Origin: Streptomyces sp. NBC_00442
GTDB taxonomy: Bacteria; Actinomycetota; Actinomycetes; Streptomycetales; Streptomycetaceae
Direction of reading: 5' to 3'
Length of the DNA: 64,000 nucleotides
Assembly: GCF_036014195.1 (NCBI RefSeq)
Contig: NZ_CP107918.1
Coordinates: 3,720,001 to 3,784,000, forward strand
The first letter of the stretch is position 1. Each line of letters opens with the position of its first letter. The notes under the pieces were generated by a model. It was not told where the DNA came from, ran no database searches, and saw nothing but the letters and a program-made list of their open reading frames with translations. A program made the translations under genes and the position numbers. Positions 37,701 through 47,111 of this stretch are shown here, one piece after another.

Positions 37701-40700
37701 GAAGCCCTGGTCGTCCCCGACGAGGGCACCCGCACGGTCCAGCTGTCCCTGACCCCGCGCGCCGGCGGAGCGCCCGGCCAGGACTTCCAGCTGGCCGGCG
37801 CGGTGCACGGAGCCGACGAGGACGCCCCCGTGCACGCCACGGGCCAGGCGGCGCTCCAGAGGGACCTGCCACCGGCCGAGACCGTGGACGTGGACGCCCT
37901 GCGGTCCGGGCTCGGCCGGGAGGTCGACGCGGACGAGCTGTACGCGCGCCTCGCCGACCACGGCATCGAACTGGGCCCGGTGTTCCGCCGGCTGGGCCAC
38001 ATCTGGACGGGAGCGGACGAGGTGCTGGCGACCGTGACGGCCGCCCCGACGGACGACCCGTCCGTCGCGCCCGTCCACCCCGGGCTCCTGGACGCGCTGT
38101 TCCAGGCCACCGAGGCCGTCGCGCTCGCCGACGGCGAGCGGGGCGAGGCCAGGCTGCCGTTCGCGGTGGCGCGGCTGCGCCTCGACCCCGGAGCCGGAGA
38201 CCGGGCGCACTGGATCCACGCGCGCAGGACCGGCGCGGGCCCCTGGGACATCCGCCTGCTGGACGGGTCGGGCACCGTGGTGGCCGAGGTCGAGGGCTTC
38301 GAGGACCGCCCCGCACCCCGCGACGGCTTCTCCACCGCACCCGCCTGGGCCGACTGGCTGGTGGGTGTGGAGTGGGGTGAGGTGGCCGGGGAGGCTGTCG
38401 AGGAGTTGGGTGGCCGTTGGCTGGTGAGGGGTGCCGGTGTGGGTGCCGGTGCGGGTGCCGGTGTGGTGTCCGGTGTGCGGGTGGTGGGTGACCTGGTCGA
38501 GGCCGATCATGTGGTGTTCGTGGCGGATGCTGTGCCCGCGCCGGGTGTGGATGTGGCCGATCGTGCGCTGGAGTTGTCGGTCGGGTTGCTGGAGTTGGTG
38601 CAGGAGTTGGCTGCTGGTGGGCGGCCGGTGCGGTTGCGTGTGGTGACGCGTGGCGGTCAGGCGGTCGTGCCGGGCGACCGGGTGGATCCGGCGCAGGCGG
38701 CGCTGTGGGGTCTGGTGCGTACGGTGCGTGCCGAGCACCCGGAGCTGGAGTGCTCCATCGTCGACCTGGATGCGGACGCATCGGTCGAGGACGGCCTGCG
38801 TACCTCGCACGCGCTCAGTGCGGTCCGCGGCGCGCTGCGCCTGACACCCACCCTCACCCCCGTCACCAACCCCACCTCCACCACTCCGGTGCGGCTGGTC
38901 CTCGACGCGTACGGCAGCCCCGACCACCTGCGCGCCCACCCGCTGCGGAGGCGCGAACCGCGGGCGGGCGAGGTCGAGATCGAGGTCGCGGCGGCCGGCC
39001 TGAACTTCCGCGACGTCCTGATCTCGCTGGGCATGATGCGGGAGCACTACGCCACCGCCCACGGCATCGACGAGGCCCGGGACATTCCCCTGGGCTTCGA
39101 GTGCGCGGGTGTCGTCGCGGCGGTGGGCCCCGAGGTGACGGGGCTCGCGGTCGGCGACCCGGTGATGGCGATGGCCGAGGGAGGCTTCGCCGACTACGTC
39201 ACCGTGCGCGCGGGGCAGGTCGCGGCGATGCCCGCGGGGCTCACCCCCGCCGAAGGCGCCACGATCCCGCTCGCGTTCCTGACCGCCCACTACGCGCTGA
39301 CCCGGCTGGCCGGCCTGCGCCGCGGGGAGCGGGTCCTCATCCACGCGGCGTCCGGCGGCGTCGGCAGCGCCGCCGTGCAGATCGCGCGCGCCGTGGGGGC
39401 CGAGGTGTACGCGACCGCGAGCGAGGCCAAGCGGGACGCGGTACGGGCCATGGGCGTCACCCACGTCCTCGACTCGCGCAGCACCTCCTTCGCCGACGAC
39501 ATCGCGGCGCTCACCGACGGGCAGGGCGTCGACGTCGTACTCAACAGCCTGAACGGGGAGTTCATCCCCGCGAGTCTCAACTGCCTCGCCAAGAAAGGGC
39601 GTTTCGTCGACATGGGCAAGCTGGGCGTCTGGTCGCCCGAGCGGATGCGGGCGGAGCGTCCGGACGCGGGCTACTTCCCGTTCGACCTCGGGGACGACGC
39701 CGAGCTGGACGCGACCCTGCTCCCCGGCCTCTTCGCGGAGCTGAACACGCTCTTCGCGGCCGGGGAACTGCGGCCGCTGCCGATGACCGTGTTCCCGCGC
39801 CACCAGGCCACCCGGGCCTACACGTACATGCAGCACACCAAGCACACCGGAAAGATCGTCCTGCTCTTCGAGGGGGCGGTGGGGTTGTCGTCGGATGCGA
39901 GTTATCTGGTGACGGGTGGTTTGGGTGGGTTGGGTTTGCGGGTGGGTGAGTGGTTGGCGCGTGAGGGTGCGGGTCATGTGGTGTTGGCGGGTCGGAGTGT
40001 GGATCCGTCGGGTTTGTCGGGTGAGGTGCGGCGTTGTGTTGGGGTGATGGAGGGGTTTGGGGCGCGGGTTTCGGTGGTGGCCGCGGATGTGTCGTGTGGG
40101 GGTGATGTGGAGCGGTTGGTGGCGGTGGCTGAGGGTGTGGCGCCGTTGCGGGGTGTGGTGCATGCGGCTGGTGTGCTGGATGACGGTGTGCTGGGTGGTC
40201 AGAGTGCATCGCGGTTCGGTGGGGTGTTCGCGCCGAAGGTGCGGGGTGGTGTGGAGTTGGACCGGGTGGTGCGTGAGCGGGGTGTGGGGCTCGACTTCTT
40301 CGTGGCCTTCTCCTCCGTCGCCGCCCTCCTGGAGGACGGCGGCCAGGGCAACTACGCGGCTGCCAATGCCTTCCTCGACGGGTTGATGGCGTCGCGGCGG
40401 GCGCAGGGCCTGCCGGGTCTTTCGGTCAACTGGGGCCCCTGGGCCGAAGTCGGCATGGCGGCGCATCTGGCCGAGCGGCTGACCAAGGCCGGCTCGGGCA
40501 TGATTCCCCCGGACCAGGGCGTCGACGCACTGCGGGCGCTGCTCGGCGCGCCGGTCGCGCAGATCGGCGTGATGCCCACCGTGCGCGCCCCCCGGCCCGA
40601 ACCGACCCGCACGGCACCCCCCGCCGCGACCGAGACCTGGCCCGCCCGCCTTGCCGCGGAACCGGCCGAGGGACGCAGGGACCTGCTGCGCCACTACCTG

Positions 40701-41045
40701 GAGCAGCAGCTGACCGCACTGCTCGAACTGCCCACGGGCTACCGCATCGACGGGCACGCCGCCTTCTCCGAGCTGGGCATGGACTCGCTCATGGTGGTCG
40801 GGCTCAGGAACCGGCTGCAGAGCGATCTGGACGTCGCGCTCGGCTCCACCGTCGCCTTCAACTACCCCACGGTCGAACAGCTCGTCGGTCATCTCCTCCA
40901 GGAGCTCGCCCTGGACACGACCGACGCGGCCGATGCGACCGAGGCGTCCGTCCCGCCCCCCGCCCGGCCCCTGGACGACCTGCGGGCCGACGTCGACCGC
41001 GAGCTCGACCTGCTGATCAACGACGACGAGGACATGACGCCGTGA
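34737..41045 (+). CDS. Fully reducing modular synthase PKS3: KS-AT-DH-ER-KR-ACP
   Basis: A 2102-residue module. KS (Cys in TGCSSS ~202; the usual EAHGTGT is ETHGTGT), AT (GHSVGGL ~645, the Glu after the Ser-x-Gly replaced by Gly; HAFHSPLM ~747), DH with an intact HRVGGALVSP (~949) and HPGLLDALFQ (~1114), structural half of KR (~1206-1377), ER (~1382-1712, NADPH motif HAASGGVGS), catalytic KR (VTGGLGG ~1725, LDD, GNYAAANA) and ACP (GMDSLMV ~2014). It predicts a saturated methylene at this position. ATG 34737 is preceded by GGAGGGG. Its stop overlaps the PKS4 start by four bases. Confidence 0.93.
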   Translation: MAGPQPNDDLLASLQQSVFVIDRLESELARTREDVAIIGMSCRFPSADSPAAFWDLLRDGVDAITEIPADRWDVESLYDPDPAAEGKLYSKYGGFVDGVDRFDPLFFGISPKEAARLDPQHRMLLEVAWEALEDSGHAPRTLRGSRTGVFVGIAENDYARLIEEAHGTRFDHYDATGTGFCFASGRISHVLGLQGPNVAMDTGCSSSLVAIHQAVSAIRLGECDMALAGGVHLRLSPTTSLSLARTGALAPDGRCKTFDARADGFGRSEGCGLIVLKRLSDAQRDGDTVLAVVRGSAVNHDGPASGFTVPNQRAQVSLIRSALGNAGVEPDEVGYVETHGTGTSLGDPIEVGALATVFGGSPHPVLLGAVKSNIGHTEGAAGIAGVIKAVLALRHQEIPGNVHFDEPNPYIDWENLPFTVPTTPVPWPGTEGGARVAGVSSFGMSGTNAHVVLGAAPAAPARDDSGHPARLLTLSGRTERALADAAGQLAAFVAGGAGGASLADVCFTANTGRDHFEHRRAVVAATPAELVERLTAGGGHSGYVPVHRPAPGVAFLFTGQGSQYAGMAQELYASEPVFREAVDRCAEVLDRHLDRPLLSVLHPADPAHDDLLDRTGYTQPALFAVEYALTELWRSWGVTPDVVLGHSVGGLVAACVAGVFSLDDALLLVAERGRLMQGLEQGGVMVSLRGDEAVVAAAVAAHPLVSVAAVNAPGEVVVSGAAEQVEAVLETLAEQGVQGRRLSVSHAFHSPLMAPIAEPFRAVARRVRYARPRIAVVSDLTGRLADADELCDPEYWVRHALDPVRFADGVRAAHATGARAFVEIGPKPVLLGLGRACLTQSEGDDVAWVPSLRPGRDRAELLSGAAALHVYGVPVDLAAVDGRGDPRRVPLPTYPFQRERHWFTAPARAGRTPVARVRPLLDTEIRLPMYRVTVFQSELGADSVPFLAEHRVGGALVSPAACHLAMAASAVEAVSGEGTVVLTDVVFPEALVVPDEGTRTVQLSLTPRAGGAPGQDFQLAGAVHGADEDAPVHATGQAALQRDLPPAETVDVDALRSGLGREVDADELYARLADHGIELGPVFRRLGHIWTGADEVLATVTAAPTDDPSVAPVHPGLLDALFQATEAVALADGERGEARLPFAVARLRLDPGAGDRAHWIHARRTGAGPWDIRLLDGSGTVVAEVEGFEDRPAPRDGFSTAPAWADWLVGVEWGEVAGEAVEELGGRWLVRGAGVGAGAGAGVVSGVRVVGDLVEADHVVFVADAVPAPGVDVADRALELSVGLLELVQELAAGGRPVRLRVVTRGGQAVVPGDRVDPAQAALWGLVRTVRAEHPELECSIVDLDADASVEDGLRTSHALSAVRGALRLTPTLTPVTNPTSTTPVRLVLDAYGSPDHLRAHPLRRREPRAGEVEIEVAAAGLNFRDVLISLGMMREHYATAHGIDEARDIPLGFECAGVVAAVGPEVTGLAVGDPVMAMAEGGFADYVTVRAGQVAAMPAGLTPAEGATIPLAFLTAHYALTRLAGLRRGERVLIHAASGGVGSAAVQIARAVGAEVYATASEAKRDAVRAMGVTHVLDSRSTSFADDIAALTDGQGVDVVLNSLNGEFIPASLNCLAKKGRFVDMGKLGVWSPERMRAERPDAGYFPFDLGDDAELDATLLPGLFAELNTLFAAGELRPLPMTVFPRHQATRAYTYMQHTKHTGKIVLLFEGAVGLSSDASYLVTGGLGGLGLRVGEWLAREGAGHVVLAGRSVDPSGLSGEVRRCVGVMEGFGARVSVVAADVSCGGDVERLVAVAEGVAPLRGVVHAAGVLDDGVLGGQSASRFGGVFAPKVRGGVELDRVVRERGVGLDFFVAFSSVAALLEDGGQGNYAAANAFLDGLMASRRAQGLPGLSVNWGPWAEVGMAAHLAERLTKAGSGMIPPDQGVDALRALLGAPVAQIGVMPTVRAPRPEPTRTAPPAATETWPARLAAEPAEGRRDLLRHYLEQQLTALLELPTGYRIDGHAAFSELGMDSLMVVGLRNRLQSDLDVALGSTVAFNYPTVEQLVGHLLQELALDTTDAADATEASVPPPARPLDDLRADVDRELDLLINDDEDMTP
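38352..38867 (+). repeat. KR-region repeat, copy B part 1 (in PKS3)
   Basis: Nearly identical to 31977-32486 in PKS2. It codes for the structural half of the KR and carries six extra bases in the Gly-Ala stretch. It is interrupted by the ER, which sits between the two KR halves as usual. Confidence 0.9.
39868..40445 (+). repeat. KR-region repeat, copy B part 2 (in PKS3)
   Basis: 39868-40327 aligns without gaps to 32503-32962 in PKS2 with only a few differences. After a divergent stretch of about 25 bp, identity resumes to about 40445. It codes for the catalytic half of the KR. Confidence 0.9.
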
Positions 41046-44000
41046 CCGACCGACACGACAGCGCCGATGCGCTCAGGCTGCAGAAGGCACTGACCGCCAT
41101 CCGGGGCCTGCGGACCCGGGTCAAGGAACTGGAGCGCGACCGGTCCCAGCCGATCGCCGTCGTCGGCATGGGCTGCCGGCTGCCGTCGGCCGACGGCCCC
41201 GACGCGTACTGGGACCTGCTGCGGTCGGGAGGCGAAGGAATCGGCGAGATCCCGTCCGACCGCTGGGACGTGGCGGCGTACTACGACGCCGACCCGGAGG
41301 CCGAGGGCCGGATGTACTGCCGCAGGGGCGGCTTCCTCGACGACGTCGCCGGATTCGACGCGCCCTTCTTCGGGATCTCGCCCCGCGAGGCCAAGCGCCT
41401 CGACCCGCAGCAGCGGCTGCTCCTCGAAGTGACGTGGGAGGCGATCGAGGACGCCGGGCGCGACCCGAAGTCCCTCGCGGGATCCGCCACGGGCGTGTTC
41501 GTCGGCATCTCGGAGGCCGAGTACCTCCAGCAGATGCAGAACAAGGGCGCGCACGCGACCGAGATGTACGACGTGACGGGCACCGCGCTGAGCGTGGCAG
41601 GCGGCCGGCTCTCCTACCACCTCGGTCTCCGCGGCCCCAACATCGCGCTGGACACGGCCTGTTCGTCGGCACTGGTCGCCACGCACCTGGCGGTCGCGAG
41701 CCTGCGCAGCGGCGAATGCGACCTGGCGCTGGCCGGCGGGGTGAGCCTGATGCTGGCGCCGGACGCCTTCGTCGCGTTCTGCAAGGGCTCGGCGCTCGCC
41801 GCCGACGGCCGGTGCAAGACGTTCGACGCCCGCGCCGACGGCTACGCGCGCGGCGAGGGCGCGGGTATGGTCGTACTGAAGCGCCTCGCCGACGCCGTCG
41901 CGGACGGCGACCGGGTCCACGCGGTCATCCGCGGCACGGCCGTCAACCAGGACGGCCGCACCAACGGTCTGACCGCGCCCAACGGCCTGGCGCAGCAGGA
42001 GGTCATCCGCAAGGCGCTGGCCGATGCCGGACTCGCGCCGCACGACGTCGGCTACGTGGAGGCGCACGGCACCGGCACCCAGCTGGGCGACCCCATCGAG
42101 GTGGACGCGCTGGGCACCGTCTTCCGCGACCGCGGCGCCGCGGGGCCGCTGCTGATCGGCGCCGCGAAGACCAACATCGGTCACCTGGAGGCCGCGGCGG
42201 GCGTCGCCGGCCTCATCAAGGCCGTGCAGGTCCTCAAGCACGGCGAGGTCCCGCCCAACCTCAACTTCGAGGAGCCTAGCCCGCACATCCCGTGGGCCGA
42301 GCTGCCCGTGCACGTCCCGGTCGAGGCCCGCCCGTGGCCGGCCGGCACCCGCGCCGCGGGCGTCAGCTCGTTCGGGTTCAGCGGCACCAACGCCCACATC
42401 GTGCTTGAGGCCGCCCCCGAGCGCGAGCCCGCCGCGGACGGGCCCGAGCGCCCGAACCACGTGCTGCCGCTGTCCGCGCGCACCCCCGAGGCGCTGCGCG
42501 AACTCGCCGGGCGGTACGCCGAGTTCCTGCGCCGGGAGCCGGCCGAACCGCTCGCCGACGTGGCGTTCAGCGCCGCGTCGGGGCGCACGGCCTTCCCGCA
42601 CCGGCTGGTGGCGTCCGCCGCGAACGGCGCCGACGCGGCCGACCTGCTGTCCGCCTTCGCCGAAGGGCGCCGCGCCAGGATCTCGACCGGGCACGCCACC
42701 CACCGGCCGCCGGTCGCCTTCCTCTTCACCGGCCAGGGTTCCCAGTACGCGGGCATGGGGCGGCTCCTGTTCGACACGCACTCCGGGTTCCGCGCGACCC
42801 TGGAGCGCTGCGACGCGATCCTGCGCGAGCAGGGCCTCCTGGAGGCCCCGCTGCTCGACGTGCTGTACCCGCAGCCCGACGGGCCGGGGGCCGGCCTGAT
42901 CGAGCGGACCTCGCACGCCCAGCCCGCCATCTTCGCGCTGGAGTACGCGCTGGCCCGGCTGTGGCAGTCGTGGGGCGTCGAGCCGCAGGTGGTCATCGGG
43001 CACAGCACCGGCGAGTACGCGGCCGCCTGCGTCGCGGGCTTCTTCTCCCTGGAGGACGGCCTGAAGCTGGTCGCCCGCCGGGCCGCGCTGATCGAGGAAG
43101 CGACCTCGGGCGGGGCCACCGCCGCCGTCTTCGCCTCGCCCGCCGAGATCGCCCCGGTGCTCGAAGGGTTCGCGGGCCGGGTCGGCGTCGCCGGGATGAA
43201 CGGGCCGCGCGAGACCCTCGTCGCCGGGGTCGCCGACGCGGTCGCCGAAGCGCTGGCGCTGCTGAAGGAGCGCGGCCTCGACGGGCGGCCGCTCAAGATC
43301 CCGCACGCGCCGCACTCGCCCATGATCGAGCCGGTCCTCGCCGAGTTCGCCAAGGCCGCCGCGGGCGTCACGTTCACCCCGCCGCGCATCAAGATGATCT
43401 CCAACGTCACGGGCGGCGTCGTCGCGTCCGTGGACGCCGACTACTGGCGCCGTCACATGCGGGAGCCGGTGCGGTTCTCGGACGGCATGGCCGCGCTCGC
43501 CGAGGAGGGCCCCGGGGCCCTCCTGGAGATCGGTCCGCAGCCGGTGCTTCAACTCCTGGGCCGGCAGAGCTGGACCGGCCCTTCGGTGCGCTGGCTGTCC
43601 TCCCTGTGGGAGGGCCGCGACGACTGGAAGCAGCTGCTGCACAGTGTCGCCGAACTGCACGCGTCCGGCGTCGACATCGACTGGGCCGCCTTCGAGGGCC
43701 CCTACCCCCGGCGGCGGGTGTCGGTGCCGACCTACCCCTTCCAGCGCACGCCCCACTGGTTCACGCAGACAGAAGGAACGACGGTGCCTCAGCAACCCCT
43801 CGGCGCGGCGGCGGTTCCCGCGCAGGCCACGCAGGCCACGCAGGCCGGACGGCGGGAACGGATCCTCGCGGATCTGCGGGAGCGGATCAGCGTGGGCCTG
43901 GAGATGAGGCCCGAGGACGTCGAGCCCGGATCCAGCCTCGTCGACCTCGGTGCGGACTCGCTCCTGATGGTGCGGCTCATCCAGGACATCACCGACCTGT

Positions 44001-47000
44001 ACGGGGTGGTGCTCACCGTCGGCCGGCTCTTCGACGACCTGGACACCCTGGAGGCCATCGCCGGGCACCTGGACGCCCAGGTGCCCGCGGGCCACGCGCT
44101 GCCCGACGACCAGCCGGCCCCCGGCCCGGCCCCCGCCGCGGCGCCCGGGGCGCAGGCCCCGCCGGCCGAGCCCCTGGCGCTGGCCGGAGCAGCCCCGGCC
44201 CCGGCGGACCTGGCGCTCACGGCCGGCCAGGACGAGCTCGGCCGGCTCATGGCGGCCCAGCTGAAGGTCATGTCCCAGCAGCTCGACGTCCTCGCACGGC
44301 ACGGCGCCGCCCCGGCGCCCGCCACACCGGCCGCGCTGCCCGCCCCCCGTCAGGCGCAGCCCGCGCCGAAGCGCACCGAGGCGCCCGCCGCGCCCCCTCG
44401 CATTCTGACGGAACGTCAAAGTGCGCATCTGGCCGACCTGTTGACGTCGTACAAGAAGCGCACCGCGGGGTCCCTGGCCCGCGCGGTCGACTACCGGGCG
44501 CTGCGCGCCGACACCCGGATGCGGTCGGTGCGGCCCGAGACCCGCTCCGTCTCCTACCCGGTCATCGGCGAGCGGGCGAGCGGCTCCCACTTCTGGGACA
44601 TCGACGGCAACGAGTACATCGACATCGCCATGGGCGTCGGTGTGCTGCTGTGCGGGCACGATCCCGACTTCGTCACCGAAGCCGTCTCCGACCAGCTGGG
44701 CCTGGCCCTCCAGACCGGTCCGATCTCCGCGCTCTCCGACGAAGTCGCCGAGCTGGTCTGCGAGATGACCGGCATGGAGCGCCTGTTCTTCGCCGTGACC
44801 GGCACCGACGCGGTACGCGGCGCGCTGCGCATGGCCCAGGCGGCCACCGGACGCTCCCGCTTCGTGATGTTCTCCGGGTCCTACCACGGCCAGGACGACC
44901 GGGTGCTCGCGCTGCCCGACGTGCTGGGCGACCCCACGCACTCCGTGCCGATGGCCCCCGGCATCTCGCCCGGCGCCGCCCAGGACCCGCTGATCCTCAC
45001 CTACGGCGCCGCCTCCGCGCTGAAGGCCATCGAGGAGCACGCGCACGAACTGGCCGGCGTCCTGGTCGAGCCCGTGCAGAGCCGCAATCCCACGCTCCAG
45101 CCCGGGGAGTTCCTGAAGGAACTGCGCGCCCTGACCACCCGCGTCGGCGTCCCGCTGATCTTCGACGAGGTCATCACCGGTTTCCGGGTGCACCCGGGCG
45201 GCGCGCAGGCCCACTTCGGCGTACGGGCCGACCTCGCCGCGTACGGCAAGGTCGTCGGCGGCGGACTGCCGGTCAGTGTCGTGGCGGGACGGGCCGAGTT
45301 CCTGGACCGGGTGGACGGCGGCGACTGGGTGGACGGCCCGGGGCCCGACCCGGACAGCGAGAAGACGTACATCGGCTCCACCTTCGAAATGCACCCCCTG
45401 GCCATGGCCAGCACCCGCGCGATCCTGCGCCACCTGCGCGAGCAGGGGCCGGAGCTCCAGCGGACGCTGACCGCCCGCACCACCGCCATGGCCGAGAGGC
45501 TCAACGCGTTCTTCGAGGCCCAGGGCGTGCCGATCCGGGTGCTCCACTTCGCGTCCGTGTTCCGGTTCGCGTGGAAGGGCAACGCGAGCTACGCCTACCA
45601 GCCCCTCGACATCGAGGTGTTCCACTTCCACCTGCTGTCCCGGGGCATCTACATCTGGGAGGGCAGGACCTGCTTCCTGTCCACGGCGCACACCGACGAG
45701 GACATCGACGGCATCATCACCGCCGTCGAGGAATCGATCGCGGCCATGCGCGCCGGCGACTTCCTGCCCCCGGCCCCCGACCGGGCGCCCCGCGCCACGG
45801 CGCTCGGCGAGGAGCAGCGCGAACTGCTCGCGCTGGAAAGGGAAGCGAGGGACGGCGAGCCGTCCTGGACGGTCCCCGACGACATCCTGCTGCGAGGGCC
45901 GCTCGACCTGGCCGCACTGCGCCGCGCGGTGAACACGCTGGTCGCCCGGCACGAGGCGCTGCGCACGGTCTTCCCGGCCGGCGGCGGCGCCGAGATCAGG
46001 CCCGAGCTCACGATTCCCGTCGACGTCGTCGACCTCACCGCGGTGCCCGCGCAAGGTCAGGACGAGGCGGTCGCCCAGTGGTGGCGGCAGGAGATGGACA
46101 AGCCCTTCGACCTGGCCGATGGCCCGCTGCTGCGGGTCGCCGTCCTCAGGCTGGCCGACGACCTGCACCACCTGACGCTGCTGACCCACCACATCGTCTC
46201 GGACGGCTGGTCGGTGTCCGTCCTGGTCGAGGAGATCGCGGCGCTGTACACCGCCGGGCGCAGGGGCACCGACGCCGCCCTGCCCGAGCCGCTTCAGCAC
46301 CGCGACTTCGTGGCGTGGCAGGAGCGGCGGCGCCCGGACGCCGAAGCGCAACAGGCCTACTGGACCGAGCGGTTCGGCCGGGGCTTCCCCGCCACCCTGC
46401 TCCCCGCCGACCACGGGCGCACCGAGGCGCCCTCGCACCGCGGCGGGCGCGTCTCCACCACCCTCGAACCCGAGCTGTGCGAGGCGGTGAAGAAGGCCGG
46501 GCGGGCCCACAAGGCGACCCTGTTCATGACTCTGCTGGCCGTATATAGTTTGCTCACCCATAGGCTGACCGGCCAGGACGACATCGTCATCGGTACGCCG
46601 CAGGCCAACCGCCCCTTCAAGGACAGCGGTTCGGTGGTGGGGTACTGCGCCCACTTCCTGCCGGTGCGCAGTGAACTCGCCCCCGGCACGACGGTGGCGG
46701 ACCATCTGCGCAGGACCCGGGACGTGGTCCTGGCGGCCTTCGAACACCAGGAAGTCCCGTTCGCCAGGCTGCGCGAAGCCACCGGGGAAGCCACCCGGCC
46801 GTTCCCGCTCCCGCTGCGTACGGTCTTCAATCTGGACCGGGACGTGCCCTGCCCGGCCTTCGACGGCCTCGACGCCGAATTCCGTTCCGTACCGACCCGG
46901 TTCGCCCTCGTCGACTTCCGTCTCGACGGTCTTGAGTCCGACGGCGGCGTGCGGCTCGACTTCGACTACCGCACCGACCTGTTCGACGAGACGACCGCGC

Positions 47001-47086
47001 GGGCCTGGAGCGCCTACTTCAGGACCCTCCTCGAAGCCCTCGTCAGCGACCCCGAGCAGCCCGTCGACCAGCTGCCCGCTCCCTGA
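41042..47086 (+). CDS. Hybrid synthase PKS4: KS-AT-ACP-aminotransferase-C
   Basis: A 2014-residue protein. KS (Cys in TACSSA ~206, EAHGTGT, KTNIGH), AT (GHSTGEY ~653; HAPHSPMIEP ~757 in place of HAFH; the usual ERGRLMQ is ARRAALIEE), ACP (GADSLLM ~970), a GSA-type PLP aminotransferase (~1137-1573; SGSYHGQDD, FDEVITGFR, Lys in AYGKVVGGG ~1403) and a condensation domain (~1587-2013; HHIVSDGWS ~1717). There is no KR, so the aminotransferase should turn the beta-ketone into a beta-amine, as in mycosubtilin MycA and microcystin McyE. The protein ends with the C domain: no A, PCP or thioesterase follows in it or nearby. The divergent AT is a candidate for aminomalonyl-ACP. GTG 41042 overlaps the PKS3 stop. 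Confidence 0.93.
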   Translation: MTDRHDSADALRLQKALTAIRGLRTRVKELERDRSQPIAVVGMGCRLPSADGPDAYWDLLRSGGEGIGEIPSDRWDVAAYYDADPEAEGRMYCRRGGFLDDVAGFDAPFFGISPREAKRLDPQQRLLLEVTWEAIEDAGRDPKSLAGSATGVFVGISEAEYLQQMQNKGAHATEMYDVTGTALSVAGGRLSYHLGLRGPNIALDTACSSALVATHLAVASLRSGECDLALAGGVSLMLAPDAFVAFCKGSALAADGRCKTFDARADGYARGEGAGMVVLKRLADAVADGDRVHAVIRGTAVNQDGRTNGLTAPNGLAQQEVIRKALADAGLAPHDVGYVEAHGTGTQLGDPIEVDALGTVFRDRGAAGPLLIGAAKTNIGHLEAAAGVAGLIKAVQVLKHGEVPPNLNFEEPSPHIPWAELPVHVPVEARPWPAGTRAAGVSSFGFSGTNAHIVLEAAPEREPAADGPERPNHVLPLSARTPEALRELAGRYAEFLRREPAEPLADVAFSAASGRTAFPHRLVASAANGADAADLLSAFAEGRRARISTGHATHRPPVAFLFTGQGSQYAGMGRLLFDTHSGFRATLERCDAILREQGLLEAPLLDVLYPQPDGPGAGLIERTSHAQPAIFALEYALARLWQSWGVEPQVVIGHSTGEYAAACVAGFFSLEDGLKLVARRAALIEEATSGGATAAVFASPAEIAPVLEGFAGRVGVAGMNGPRETLVAGVADAVAEALALLKERGLDGRPLKIPHAPHSPMIEPVLAEFAKAAAGVTFTPPRIKMISNVTGGVVASVDADYWRRHMREPVRFSDGMAALAEEGPGALLEIGPQPVLQLLGRQSWTGPSVRWLSSLWEGRDDWKQLLHSVAELHASGVDIDWAAFEGPYPRRRVSVPTYPFQRTPHWFTQTEGTTVPQQPLGAAAVPAQATQATQAGRRERILADLRERISVGLEMRPEDVEPGSSLVDLGADSLLMVRLIQDITDLYGVVLTVGRLFDDLDTLEAIAGHLDAQVPAGHALPDDQPAPGPAPAAAPGAQAPPAEPLALAGAAPAPADLALTAGQDELGRLMAAQLKVMSQQLDVLARHGAAPAPATPAALPAPRQAQPAPKRTEAPAAPPRILTERQSAHLADLLTSYKKRTAGSLARAVDYRALRADTRMRSVRPETRSVSYPVIGERASGSHFWDIDGNEYIDIAMGVGVLLCGHDPDFVTEAVSDQLGLALQTGPISALSDEVAELVCEMTGMERLFFAVTGTDAVRGALRMAQAATGRSRFVMFSGSYHGQDDRVLALPDVLGDPTHSVPMAPGISPGAAQDPLILTYGAASALKAIEEHAHELAGVLVEPVQSRNPTLQPGEFLKELRALTTRVGVPLIFDEVITGFRVHPGGAQAHFGVRADLAAYGKVVGGGLPVSVVAGRAEFLDRVDGGDWVDGPGPDPDSEKTYIGSTFEMHPLAMASTRAILRHLREQGPELQRTLTARTTAMAERLNAFFEAQGVPIRVLHFASVFRFAWKGNASYAYQPLDIEVFHFHLLSRGIYIWEGRTCFLSTAHTDEDIDGIITAVEESIAAMRAGDFLPPAPDRAPRATALGEEQRELLALEREARDGEPSWTVPDDILLRGPLDLAALRRAVNTLVARHEALRTVFPAGGGAEIRPELTIPVDVVDLTAVPAQGQDEAVAQWWRQEMDKPFDLADGPLLRVAVLRLADDLHHLTLLTHHIVSDGWSVSVLVEEIAALYTAGRRGTDAALPEPLQHRDFVAWQERRRPDAEAQQAYWTERFGRGFPATLLPADHGRTEAPSHRGGRVSTTLEPELCEAVKKAGRAHKATLFMTLLAVYSLLTHRLTGQDDIVIGTPQANRPFKDSGSVVGYCAHFLPVRSELAPGTTVADHLRRTRDVVLAAFEHQEVPFARLREATGEATRPFPLPLRTVFNLDRDVPCPAFDGLDAEFRSVPTRFALVDFRLDGLESDGGVRLDFDYRTDLFDETTARAWSAYFRTLLEALVSDPEQPVDQLPAP

Positions 47087-47111
47087 ACCCGCTCCGATCC
47101 TGGAAGGAAAC

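Noticed and set aside
46671..47111. 5' extension of the first Fe/2OG oxygenase into PKS4
   Set aside because: The extension lies out of frame inside the C domain. ATG 47112 has a good ribosome site and fits the family N-terminus.
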